A stretch of DNA of 64,000 nucleotides from CAYLNL01 sp964385175. GTDB lineage: Bacteria > Bacteroidota > Bacteroidia > Flavobacteriales > Flavobacteriaceae. Within the stretch, counting starts at the first letter, position 1; the number at the start of each line of letters is the position of its first letter. Location of the stretch: the NCBI GenBank assembly GCA_964385175.1, contig CAYLNL010000006.1, positions 62,001-126,000 of the forward strand, written 5' to 3'. Under the pieces are notes generated by a model that was given only the letters and a program-made list of their open reading frames with translations, did no database searches and had not been told where the DNA came from. Below, one piece after another: positions 17,133 to 25,094 of this stretch. A program made the translations under genes and the position numbers.

Positions 17133-18056
17133 TTATACCTGTATGGAAACACTATTTTGCAGTTGAGGATTTCCATCGGCATCTAAATAAAAATCTATTC
17201 TGCCTAACCGTAGTCCATAACACCCCACCTGGTGAATAATAACTTCCTGCCCGTTGCGGTTATGGTGAATTTCGGGCCTATCCATAAAAGTATGGGTATG
17301 CCCCCCGATAATAAGGTGAATGTTTTCGGTTTGTTGCGCTAGCGAACGGTCGCAAACTTTGTTGGGAGCATGCGGATAATCATTCCCCAAATGAGAGAGG
17401 CATATAATAATATGGCACTTCTCTTCTTCTTTCAGGGTTCGGCTTATATGGCGAGCCATTTCTATCGGGTCAAGATACTTAGTTTCCCCGTACAATCGCT
17501 TGGTAACCAGCCCTTCCAGTTCAATTCCTAATCCAAAAACCCCTATGCGGATACCCTCTTTTATAAAAACCTGGTATGGTTTCACTCGGCCCTCCATCAG
17601 CGTATTTGAAAAATCATAATTAGCGCATAAAAACTGGAATGAAGCATGCGGCAACTGGGCGTATAAACCTTCCACCCCGTTATCAAAATCATGATTACCT
17701 ATGGTAGCAGCATCATACCCCATCATGCTCATGAGTTTAAATTCCAGTTCACCTCCATAAAAGTTAAAATAAGGAGTTCCCTGGAAAATATCGCCTGCAT
17801 CTAACAGAAGAGTATTAGGGTTTTGGGTTCTGATTGTTTGAATAAGAGTAGCCCTCCGCGCCACCCCTCCCTGGTCAGGATTTTCAGGATGCTCTACAGG
17901 AAACGGCTCAATATGACTATGTACATCATTGGTATGGAGCACAGTGAGATGTTTAGCGGGTTTGGGCGCACAGGAAACTAACGGCGAGGCCACACCTGTA
18001 GTAAGCAGTGCCGAAGAAGCGGCAGTAGCTTGTTGTATAAAAGTTCTTCTTTTCAT
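17133..18056 (-). CDS. 5'-nucleotidase/UshA-type metallophosphatase, catalytic half, Tat signal
   Basis: 307 residues. N-terminal MKRRTFIQQATAASSALLTTG is a twin-arginine-like signal. The calcineurin-like phosphoesterase metal motifs are all present: LHTNDVHSHIE (about 38-48), DAGDIFQG, GNHDFDNG, and the late IGGHTHTF. It lacks the C-terminal substrate domain of full UshA, which is encoded by the adjacent upstream gene on the same strand, two bases away. Predicted to hydrolyse nucleotides or related phosphoesters outside the inner membrane together with that partner. Confidence 0.93.
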   Translation of the reverse strand: MKRRTFIQQATAASSALLTTGVASPLVSCAPKPAKHLTVLHTNDVHSHIEPFPVEHPENPDQGGVARRATLIQTIRTQNPNTLLLDAGDIFQGTPYFNFYGGELEFKLMSMMGYDAATIGNHDFDNGVEGLYAQLPHASFQFLCANYDFSNTLMEGRVKPYQVFIKEGIRIGVFGLGIELEGLVTKRLYGETKYLDPIEMARHISRTLKEEEKCHIIICLSHLGNDYPHAPNKVCDRSLAQQTENIHLIIGGHTHTFMDRPEIHHNRNGQEVIIHQVGCYGLRLGRIDFYLDADGNPQLQNSVSIQV

Positions 18057-18058
18057 GG

Positions 18059-18820
18059 TTAGGGTAGCTTTATAAAGCGTTTGTCGGCCACCGGAGCCAG
18101 CGTATCTATCTTTTTAAAATAATCAATCAACGCATTGCGCAGTAAATAATCTGTTTCGGTAGTGCTGAGCGGGTTGAGAAAAAAATTGGCAAAGTCACCC
18201 CCATTCGCCATATAATTAGAGGTAGCCACATAGTATGATTGATTGGCAACCAGGGGCTTACCATGTATTCGCAGTTCATGTAAACTACCATTGGGGGTAA
18301 GAGTAATTTGAATTTGAGCGGAAAGCGGGTGAGCTATCTGCCCTTTCATAAGATAGTGTAGCATTTCCTCTATTTTCTCAGCAGAAAGTTCCACCACCAC
18401 CACATAGTTTTCAAAAGGCATTACCTCGTAAGCCGTTCTCATCATAATATTCCCTTTGGGAATAATAGAGCGGATGCCTCCATAATTTAACAATACAAAA
18501 TCAATATCTTTACCCGTGCGTTTTTTAAAAACAGGCTGAACCTGTTGATATACAGCATCTGCCATCATATTGCCAATAGCGGTATTAAGTGCGCCATCTT
18601 TTTTAGAAAGCGTTACCGGGCAATACGCCAATACACTATCCATCTCCTCATTGAGATGTTTTTGATAGGGCGCTATAAAATTTGTAACCACGGTGTCTTC
18701 TGCCAGGGTGCCATCAATATGGTGTTGGCTTCCAGTTATCCTGGTGAGTTTTATGGGGTTACTGATGCAGGCTGCAAATACTATGAAAAGAACAAGGAAT
18801 ATACGATATGGCTTATTCAT
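18059..18820 (-). CDS. 5'-nucleotidase C-terminal domain lipoprotein
   Basis: Corresponds to the substrate-binding C-terminal domain of UshA/5'-nucleotidase: DGALNTAIGNMMADAV, LLNYGGIRS, MPFENYVVVVELS and the late NYMANGGDF motif are typical. The start at 18820 gives MNKPYRIFLVLFIVFAAC, a lipoprotein signal; an ATG 24 bases upstream would merely lengthen the signal. It pairs with the Tat-exported catalytic half encoded just downstream, making a split enzyme. The two halves would use different export routes (Sec lipoprotein versus Tat). Confidence 0.9.
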   Translation of the reverse strand: MNKPYRIFLVLFIVFAACISNPIKLTRITGSQHHIDGTLAEDTVVTNFIAPYQKHLNEEMDSVLAYCPVTLSKKDGALNTAIGNMMADAVYQQVQPVFKKRTGKDIDFVLLNYGGIRSIIPKGNIMMRTAYEVMPFENYVVVVELSAEKIEEMLHYLMKGQIAHPLSAQIQITLTPNGSLHELRIHGKPLVANQSYYVATSNYMANGGDFANFFLNPLSTTETDYLLRNALIDYFKKIDTLAPVADKRFIKLP

Positions 18821-18861
18821 ACGTTGAGGAAAAAGATGTTTCACGCGAATTACTTAGTATT

Positions 18862-18869
18862 TATATTTG
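18862..18869 (+). promoter_or_regulatory. -7 promoter element for the DUF6913-dapA operon
   Basis: TATATTTG, perfect consensus, with TTTC at the -33 position 19 bp upstream and the ATG 20 bp downstream. Confidence 0.6.
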
Positions 18870-18889
18870 CAATGATTAGGTAAAGATAC

Positions 18890-19414
18890 ATGTTTTTAAA
18901 CGTACTGAAGAAAAAAAAGGCTACAAAATTTTTAACCCGTCATTTTGCACAGCCGCAACCGCTTGCCATAGATGAAGTTGAAAAAATAAATACGGTAGCT
19001 TGTATTGTAAATTTAGATGAGTTTGAAGATATTTCTTGTTTTGCAGAATTGGTGGAAGCATTGGGAATAACTCCCAACCAATTTTGCCTGATAGGGTATA
19101 GTGAACAAACTAAGACAATACGGCGTAACGCTTGTCCTTTGTTTTCATTTAAAAGCCTGGATTATAAGATGACGGTAAGAGATACTTATGTTTCCTCTTT
19201 TTTAAAACAGGAGTATGATTTGTTGATTAATTATTTTAGTACACAGAAAATCCCGCTACTCTATTTGAGCGCCCTTACCAATGCTGCTATACGGGTAGGC
19301 TTTGCTCCGTTAGATATTAAATACAATGATATTATCTTTAAATTAGATATGGAAGATTTCTCCCTTTTTAAAAGGGAGTTTGTCAATTACTTAAAAATTC
19401 TAAATAAATTATAG
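18890..19414 (+). CDS. DUF6913-family protein
   Basis: 174 residues, no signal or membrane segment. The layout (basic N-terminus MFLNVLKKKK, ACIVNLDEFED, then KMTVRDTYVSSFLKQEYDLLINYF and LYLSALTNAAIRVGF) matches the small uncharacterised Bacteroidota family usually found directly upstream of dapA. It ends 3 bp before dapA, so they are co-transcribed and possibly coupled. Biochemical role unknown. Family assignment is from context plus sequence pattern. Confidence 0.75.
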   Translation: MFLNVLKKKKATKFLTRHFAQPQPLAIDEVEKINTVACIVNLDEFEDISCFAELVEALGITPNQFCLIGYSEQTKTIRRNACPLFSFKSLDYKMTVRDTYVSSFLKQEYDLLINYFSTQKIPLLYLSALTNAAIRVGFAPLDIKYNDIIFKLDMEDFSLFKREFVNYLKILNKL

Positions 19415-19417
19415 CCC

Positions 19418-20299
19418 ATGAAAGAACTGTATGGTGCCGGCGTTGCGCTGGTAACCCCCTTTAAACCCGATTTTTCTATAGATGCGGGGTCGCTTGAGCG
19501 TATAGTAGATTTTGCTATTATGGGCGGAGCGGCATATTTAGTGGTTTTGGGAACTACCGCCGAAAGTGTTACCCTCACAGAGGCAGAAAAAGAGCAGGTG
19601 AAAGCCATTGTAGCAACTGCCAATAAAGGCCGGGTTCCTATGGTGCTGGGCATTGGGGGTAATAACACCGCTGCTATTGTGAAGCAGCTGAAAACTACCG
19701 ATGTAACCGATTATGCGGCGATATTATCTGTTTCGCCCTACTATAACAAGCCTACCCAGGAAGGGGTTTACCGGCATTTTCGGGCGGTGGCAGAAAATAG
19801 CCTAAAACCTGTGCTTTTATATAATGTGCCGGGGAGAACCGCCTCTAATATAGCGCCACAAACCGCACTTCGCCTGGCGCGCGATTGCCATAACATCATC
19901 GGGATAAAAGAAGCGGCCGGAGATATAGTGCAGGCAATGCGGCTTTTGAAAGATAAACCAAAGGATTTTTTAGTAATTTCGGGTGATGATATGATTACCC
20001 TTCCCATGATTGCCGCCGGGGCTGCGGGGGTAATATCAGTTGTCGGGGGAGCTTTTCCCGCCCAATTTTCTAAAATGGTACAATTAGGGTTAGAGGGAAG
20101 GATACAGGAGGCATATAATATACATTATAAGTTGATGGAGATTATAGATTTAATTTTTGAAGAAGGAAATCCTGCCGGTGTAAAAGCCGTGTTTAAGATG
20201 CTTGGGCTCGCTTCAGATACTGTTCGCCTGCCCCTGGTAGAGGCAAGTGCCAGATTAACAGAAAAAATTGCGGGCTTCATGGCTCATTTCAATTCTTAA
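19418..20299 (+). CDS. dapA: 4-hydroxy-tetrahydrodipicolinate synthase
   Basis: 293 residues, class I aldolase TIM barrel. Motifs: GAGVALVTPF, VVLGTTAESVTLT, the Tyr motif SPYYNKPTQEGVYRHF, YNVPGRTA, and GIKEAAGD with the Schiff-base Lys near residue 162. Condenses pyruvate with aspartate semialdehyde in the diaminopimelate/lysine pathway. The substrate-supplying Asd is partly encoded at the right edge of the window, and MurE here carries a meso-DAP-type motif, so the product feeds the wall-building enzymes of the same region. Confidence 0.97.
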   Translation: MKELYGAGVALVTPFKPDFSIDAGSLERIVDFAIMGGAAYLVVLGTTAESVTLTEAEKEQVKAIVATANKGRVPMVLGIGGNNTAAIVKQLKTTDVTDYAAILSVSPYYNKPTQEGVYRHFRAVAENSLKPVLLYNVPGRTASNIAPQTALRLARDCHNIIGIKEAAGDIVQAMRLLKDKPKDFLVISGDDMITLPMIAAGAAGVISVVGGAFPAQFSKMVQLGLEGRIQEAYNIHYKLMEIIDLIFEEGNPAGVKAVFKMLGLASDTVRLPLVEASARLTEKIAGFMAHFNS

Positions 20300-20310
20300 C
20301 AGGGTATAGA

Positions 20311-21225
20311 ATGGCGAGGAAAATAAGCGACCCGGGATTTGGAAATACTTCGGCAAAAAACATAGAGCGTTTTGTAAATAAGAATGGGACTTTTAATATT
20401 AGACACCTCAACAATAAAAATCGCATTAGTGCAGCTTATTCTTACCTGGTAGATATTTCCTGGCTTAAACTTTTTATCCTCATTATAGTAGCTTACTCCT
20501 TTATAAATATAGTTTTTGCAAGCATTTACCTTCTCTTCGGCATAGAGCAGCTTACTGAGGCTGGGGAAAATGTTTTTCGCAATTTTTTAAATGCTTTCTT
20601 TTTTTCAGCTCAAACCATCACTACCGTAGGCTATGGGTATATGGCGCCAAAAGGCATCGCTGTGGGGTTCATATCTAGTTTTGAAGCATTACTGGGGTTG
20701 CTTAGTTTCTCATTTATAACAGGTTTGCTTTACAGTCGTTTCGCCAAACCCAAAGGCTCCATTAAGTTTAGCGATGTTATTCTCTATCGGAAATTTAAAG
20801 AAGGTAATGCGCTTATGTTTCGCCTCATGAATAAGAAAACTTCAAACACCATTCAACCCAAAATAAAAGTATTGTTAGCCTTGTCTGAAAAAAAAGCTGG
20901 TGGCTACCATTCAAACTATTACCAATTAGAATTAGAACGGGAGCAACTTACCTATTTACCTACTACCTGGACGATTGTTCATGAAATTACAGAAAAAAGT
21001 CCCTTATATAGGTATGATAAAGAAGCGTTGAAAAGATTACACGCCGAGTTGATTGTGTTACTTTCTTATTACGATGAGTCATTTAACCAGGAAATTCACC
21101 AGGCGCATTCATTTTTAATGAGTGAATTGGTAGTAGATAGAACATTTGTTCCCGCATTTCATTTTGATGAAAATGGCATTACGGTATTAGACCATAGTAA
21201 GCTAAGTGAAACTATTCCATTTTAA
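20311..21225 (+). CDS. inward-rectifier-type potassium channel (KirBac-like)
   Basis: 304 residues. Two membrane helices (about 50-75 and 125-150) flank a pore loop with the selectivity filter TVGYGYM near residue 105. The cytoplasmic C-terminal half is the immunoglobulin-like Kir domain, with GNALMFRLMNKKTSNTIQPKI and the late WTIVHEITEKSPLYRY motif. It forms tetrameric K+ channels in the inner membrane. It is in an apparent operon after dapA (11-bp gap) and before an M14 peptidase, with no obvious functional link. Confidence 0.94.
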   Translation: MARKISDPGFGNTSAKNIERFVNKNGTFNIRHLNNKNRISAAYSYLVDISWLKLFILIIVAYSFINIVFASIYLLFGIEQLTEAGENVFRNFLNAFFFSAQTITTVGYGYMAPKGIAVGFISSFEALLGLLSFSFITGLLYSRFAKPKGSIKFSDVILYRKFKEGNALMFRLMNKKTSNTIQPKIKVLLALSEKKAGGYHSNYYQLELEREQLTYLPTTWTIVHEITEKSPLYRYDKEALKRLHAELIVLLSYYDESFNQEIHQAHSFLMSELVVDRTFVPAFHFDENGITVLDHSKLSETIPF

Positions 21226-21288
21226 TGGAATAAAAGAAAGGTATGAAATGTATTTTTTACTATGTTTGAGGGGTTGAAATTTCACACC

Positions 21289-23040
21289 ATGAGAAACTAT
21301 ATGGTTATTGTTTTGCTGGGGCTTCTACTGGCAGCCTGCAATACACCTACGAAAGATAAAAAGGATACTTTTATTACCTTATTTGAGGAAAGCGGCGGCG
21401 CAAAAACGCCGGCGTATGAGGAGGTGATTGAGTTTTACAAAAAATTAGCCCTTAGCTATCTCGAGGTTAATTTTCAAACCATGGATGAAACAGATAGCGG
21501 TTTGCCCCTTCACATTGTATCATTCAACACCGATGGAGAGTTTAATTTTCAGAAACTACATGAAGAAAAAACCATTATTCTCATCAATAATGGCATTCAT
21601 CCCGGTGAAACAGACGGAATAGATGCTACCATGATGCTCTTCCGCGATTTGGCGCAGGGAAAAATAAAACCTCCTAAAAACACAGTTATCATAGCCATCC
21701 CTATATATAATATAGGCGGCGCCCTGGAACGAAATAGCACTACACGGGTGAACCAGAACGGACCAGAAGAATATGGTTTTAGGGGAAACGCCCGAAATTA
21801 TGACCTGAACCGGGATTTTATAAAGAGCGATACTAAAAATGCCCTAGCTTTTGCAGCGATTTTTCACCTCCTTAAACCAGATATTTTTATAGATACCCAT
21901 GTGAGCGATGGCGCTGACTATTCATACACCCTTACCCATATTTTCACGCAACACAATAAGCTCGGGGGTACTTTGGGCGAATATGTAGATGGAGAGTTTG
22001 TTCCTAAACTAAAGGCGTCGCTGGCGCAAGAAGGCTGGGATAGCACTCCGTATGTAAATGTATTTAACGAATCCCCGGAGGCTGGGTTTAATGGATTTAT
22101 AGACCCTCCAAGATATTCTACAGGCTATACAGCTCTTTGGAATACTGTTGGGGTGATGCTGGAAAACCACATGCTGAAACCCTATAAGAAAAGAGTTGAA
22201 GGTGCCTATCAATTTCTAAAAACCATGATAGTTTTGGCGGAAGCAGAAGGCAAAAAAATACGAACTTTACGGGAGCAAAATTTCGAAACTTTCACTCAAA
22301 GTAAAACATACCCCTTACAATGGATGTTAGATACCACTCGCAGTCGCCCGCTCTTGTTTAAAGGATATGAAGCTACTTATACACCGAGCGAGGTAACGGG
22401 AATGCCTCGTTTGAAATATGACCAAAATAAACCTTTTGAGAAAGAAATAACCTATCACCCCTACTACCTTCCTTCGCTGGAAGTGAAAATTCCAGAGGCA
22501 TATATTATCCCTAAAGGCTGGTGGCGGGTAGTGCAGTTACTGGAGGCTAACCATGTGGAAATGTTGAGTATGGAAAAAGATTCTATGGTGCACGCAGAAG
22601 TTTATACCATAGAAGATTATAAAACGTCTTCTTCGGCATATGAAGGTCATTACCCTCATACACAAACACAGGTTTCTGTAAAAACAGAGCGTATTCTGGT
22701 GAAAAAGGGCGATATTTGGGTGAAAACACGCCAACCGGCTTTGCGTTATCTCATGGAAACACTGGAGCCACAGGGCGCAGATTCGTTTTTTAACTGGAAT
22801 TTTTTCGATACTATACTTCAGCAGAAAGAAGGCTTTTCACCTTATCTTTTTGAAGATATAGCTACCACTATGCTGGCTTCTGATAGTGTTCTGAAGACGG
22901 CTTTTCAAACTAAGAAACAAACAGATAGAGCATTTTCCCAAAATAGCTATGCGCAATTAGACTGGTTATATCAGCGTTCCATTCATCGCGAAAAAGCGTA
23001 CCAGCGTTATCCCATATACCGGGTGCCGGCTGCTCAATAA
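21289..23040 (+). CDS. M14-family zinc carboxypeptidase lipoprotein
   Basis: 584 residues from the ATG at 21289, chosen because it gives a clean lipoprotein signal (MRNYMVIVLLGLLLAAC); an in-frame ATG lies 27 bases upstream. Zinc-ligand motif IHPGETDG (HxxE) near residue 105, substrate residues near ARNYDLNRDF, the third ligand in FIDTHVSDGADY, and a catalytic-Glu region VGVMLENHMLKPYKKRV. Predicted to trim peptides outside the inner membrane. It overlaps the convergent nudix gene by 7 bases. Confidence 0.9.
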   Translation: MRNYMVIVLLGLLLAACNTPTKDKKDTFITLFEESGGAKTPAYEEVIEFYKKLALSYLEVNFQTMDETDSGLPLHIVSFNTDGEFNFQKLHEEKTIILINNGIHPGETDGIDATMMLFRDLAQGKIKPPKNTVIIAIPIYNIGGALERNSTTRVNQNGPEEYGFRGNARNYDLNRDFIKSDTKNALAFAAIFHLLKPDIFIDTHVSDGADYSYTLTHIFTQHNKLGGTLGEYVDGEFVPKLKASLAQEGWDSTPYVNVFNESPEAGFNGFIDPPRYSTGYTALWNTVGVMLENHMLKPYKKRVEGAYQFLKTMIVLAEAEGKKIRTLREQNFETFTQSKTYPLQWMLDTTRSRPLLFKGYEATYTPSEVTGMPRLKYDQNKPFEKEITYHPYYLPSLEVKIPEAYIIPKGWWRVVQLLEANHVEMLSMEKDSMVHAEVYTIEDYKTSSSAYEGHYPHTQTQVSVKTERILVKKGDIWVKTRQPALRYLMETLEPQGADSFFNWNFFDTILQQKEGFSPYLFEDIATTMLASDSVLKTAFQTKKQTDRAFSQNSYAQLDWLYQRSIHREKAYQRYPIYRVPAAQ

Positions 23041-23627
23041 TACTCAGTAAACAGTTGAACGATATTGCGATACGAGTTTTTTAAGGCTTCTTTCGCCTGG
23101 TTAGCATCTTTCCACACTACTTCGCTTATTCCTTCCGCAAGTTGGGGCGAGAATTCCTCATTAAAATCTGTGTGCATGGCATACCAATAGGTTTCTTTAA
23201 GTTTATACACACCATTACTTTTAAAAATATGATAGGTTTTCTTTAGAAAAGTATCTACCACCAGCCGTTTCACGCCAGTTTCTTCCTCTACTTCTCTTAA
23301 GGCGGCTTTTTCAGTTGTTTCTCGCCTGTTTACCTTGCCTTTAGGCAAATCCCACTTATCATTCCGGTAAATAAACAGCACTTGTTTGCCGGGGTTACTC
23401 ACTAACCCCCCGGCTGCCAGAATAGTGCCTATTTTGGTTTTGAATTTTTTTAATAAAAGGGACGCATCAGGATGATATAAATGCACGGTTTGAAGAGTTC
23501 CCTTAACCAGTTGGTGCACAATTTTTTCTAATGAACAGGTATCTAACAAAAAGAGCCTGAAATCAGTTTCTTTCTCCCATTTAGAGGTAAGAACTATGAG
23601 CTTATCATCTACAAAAACTTCGTACAT
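23034..23627 (-). CDS. NUDIX hydrolase
   Basis: 197 residues from the ATG at 23627 (MYEVFVDDKLIVLTS). The nudix box is present around residues 110-132: GKVNRRE, then REVEEETGV, fitting Gx5Ex7REUxEExGU. An N-terminal domain of about 60 residues precedes it. It probably hydrolyses a nucleoside diphosphate derivative; substrate unknown. It is divergent from pyrE with only 7 bp between the two start codons. A longer in-frame start exists at 23648 but would lie inside pyrE. Confidence 0.88.
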   Translation of the reverse strand: MYEVFVDDKLIVLTSKWEKETDFRLFLLDTCSLEKIVHQLVKGTLQTVHLYHPDASLLLKKFKTKIGTILAAGGLVSNPGKQVLFIYRNDKWDLPKGKVNRRETTEKAALREVEEETGVKRLVVDTFLKKTYHIFKSNGVYKLKETYWYAMHTDFNEEFSPQLAEGISEVVWKDANQAKEALKNSYRNIVQLFTEYY

Positions 23628-23630
23628 TTG
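23623..23630 (+). promoter_or_regulatory. -7 promoter element for pyrE
   Basis: TACATTTG is a perfect TAnnTTTG match 4 bp before the pyrE ATG; it contains the complement of the nudix start codon. The transcript would be nearly leaderless. Confidence 0.5.
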
Positions 23631-23634
23631 CACT

Positions 23635-24276
23635 ATGATTTTAGACAAAAATACGGCTAAAAAAACTGCCGAACTCCTGCTGCAAATTAATGCAATAAAA
23701 TTTAATACCGAAAATCCTTTTACGTGGGCATCTGGCTGGGAGGCGCCTATTTATTGCGATAACCGCTTAATCTTATCATTTCCCAATATCAGGAATTATA
23801 TAAAAGAACAGTTAGCCAACCAAATAGAAAACATTTTTGGCAAGCCTCATGTAGTGGCGGGGGTAGCTACCGGCGCCATTGGCATAGGAGTTTTAGCAGC
23901 AGAAGAGTTGGGTTTACCATTTGTTTATGTTCGCCCCAAGCCAAAAGAACACGGTGGAAAAAACCAGGTGGAAGGTTTTTTAGATAAGGGGCAAACCGTG
24001 GTGGTGGTAGAAGACCTGGTGAGTACTGGCAACAGCAGCTTGCAGGCACTAGATGCGCTTAGGAAAGCAGGCGCTCAGGTGAAAGGAATGGTAGCTGTTT
24101 TTTCGTATGATATGGATGTAGCGCTCGAGAATTTTAAAGCTGCCGATGTAGCCTTATATTCTTTGAGCGATTATAATTTTTTAATGGAACAGGCTATTGA
24201 AAAAGGGTATCTTACTGAAAGTGAACAGGAAGTGCTGAAAAACTGGAAAGCCAACCCTGCTAACTGGAAACCTTAA
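23635..24276 (+). CDS. pyrE: orotate phosphoribosyltransferase
   Basis: 213 residues from MILDKNTAKKTAELL. The PRPP-binding motif VVVVEDLVSTGNSS sits near residue 122, and the N-terminal FTWASGWEAPIYCDNRL is typical of the OPRTase substrate region. Converts orotate plus PRPP to OMP in pyrimidine synthesis. The ATG at 23635 was chosen because it follows a promoter directly; upstream in-frame codons lie inside the nudix gene. The SRPBCC gene follows by 5 bp. Confidence 0.96.
   Translation: MILDKNTAKKTAELLLQINAIKFNTENPFTWASGWEAPIYCDNRLILSFPNIRNYIKEQLANQIENIFGKPHVVAGVATGAIGIGVLAAEELGLPFVYVRPKPKEHGGKNQVEGFLDKGQTVVVVEDLVSTGNSSLQALDALRKAGAQVKGMVAVFSYDMDVALENFKAADVALYSLSDYNFLMEQAIEKGYLTESEQEVLKNWKANPANWKP
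23646..23653 (-). promoter_or_regulatory. -7 promoter element for the nudix gene
   Basis: Minus-strand TATTTTTG matches TAnnTTTG 18 bp before the nudix ATG and lies inside the first codons of pyrE. No clear -33 element. Confidence 0.4.
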
Positions 24277-24281
24277 TCACC

Positions 24282-24686
24282 ATGCAACTAAAAAGTCCCG
24301 TAACCACACTTACAAAATCGGCCCAGGAAATTTTTGATAGCCTGGCGGTAATAGAAAATTTTAAATTACTGATGCCTGATAATTTAGCGGCTTTTGAAGT
24401 TTTGGGCAAGGATACATTTCGGTTCGCCCTCAGCGGAATGCCTTCCATAACGCTTCAACTTGCAGAAAAACAAGCTCCTGTAAAGCTTGTTTATAAAGCC
24501 GCTTCGGGGAATATTCCTTTTATATTAACTGCTTATATTGAAGACGTCGCCACTACCCTCCCCGCTTCTAAAAGCCAGCTTTATTTTGATTTTAAGGGAG
24601 AATTTAGTGCCATGGTGGCTATGATGGTGAAAGCGCCTATAACTAACTTTATAAAAACGCTTTCGGAAAATGCAATACGGTTGTAG
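24282..24686 (+). CDS. SRPBCC/START-like domain protein
   Basis: 134 residues, no signal. The opening pattern (SPVTTLTKSAQEIFDSLAVIENFKLLMPDN) and the following alternation of strands resemble the SRPBCC hydrophobic-ligand fold, where a short helix after strand 1 carries 'F..L.....L.P'. Directly downstream of pyrE in many Bacteroidota. Ligand unknown. The AT-rich repeat block begins right after its stop. Confidence 0.75.
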   Translation: MQLKSPVTTLTKSAQEIFDSLAVIENFKLLMPDNLAAFEVLGKDTFRFALSGMPSITLQLAEKQAPVKLVYKAASGNIPFILTAYIEDVATTLPASKSQLYFDFKGEFSAMVAMMVKAPITNFIKTLSENAIRL

Positions 24687-25094
24687 AAATAGTTTTAGTA
24701 GTGAGATATGAATATTGAGTAGGGAGATTTATGCACTTTGCTTTGCGTTCTTTTCAGTAAAAAACAGAGCCAAGAACCAAGACAGTTTTTATTTTCAATA
24801 CACGGCGGTTTTAACCGTCAGCTTTAATAGTGAAATATGAGTAGTGAGAACTTTATGCCCTTTGCGCAAAAACTTTGTGCTCTTTGCGGTAAAAGAAAAG
24901 GAGGGTCAAAAGGCAAGACCCAAGAGGCAAGACAGTTTTTATTTTCAATAGTTTCAACCGTCGGCTTTATTTAGTAATGAGGCCTATGAGTTTTGTATTC
25001 TTTGCAATTGCAATAGAACATAGAGAATGAGATAAAAATAACTTCTACCCCCTTAGCGAAAAAACTGCCCGCGAGGTTTGCATTTCCCCAAACT
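24687..25094. repeat. AT-rich dispersed repeat block 1 (two units)
   Basis: The gene-free stretch between convergent genes holds two degenerate units. Each contains a TAGTGAGATATGAGTAGTGAG-like segment, a CTTTGCGGTAAAA segment, several CAAGAAC/CAAGACC heptamers, CAGTTTTTATTTTCAATA, and an inverted repeat of the type CCGGCGGTTTCAACCGTCGG. Units recur in blocks 2 and 3. The last 100 bp (about 24985-25094) show nothing recognisable. Confidence 0.75.
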
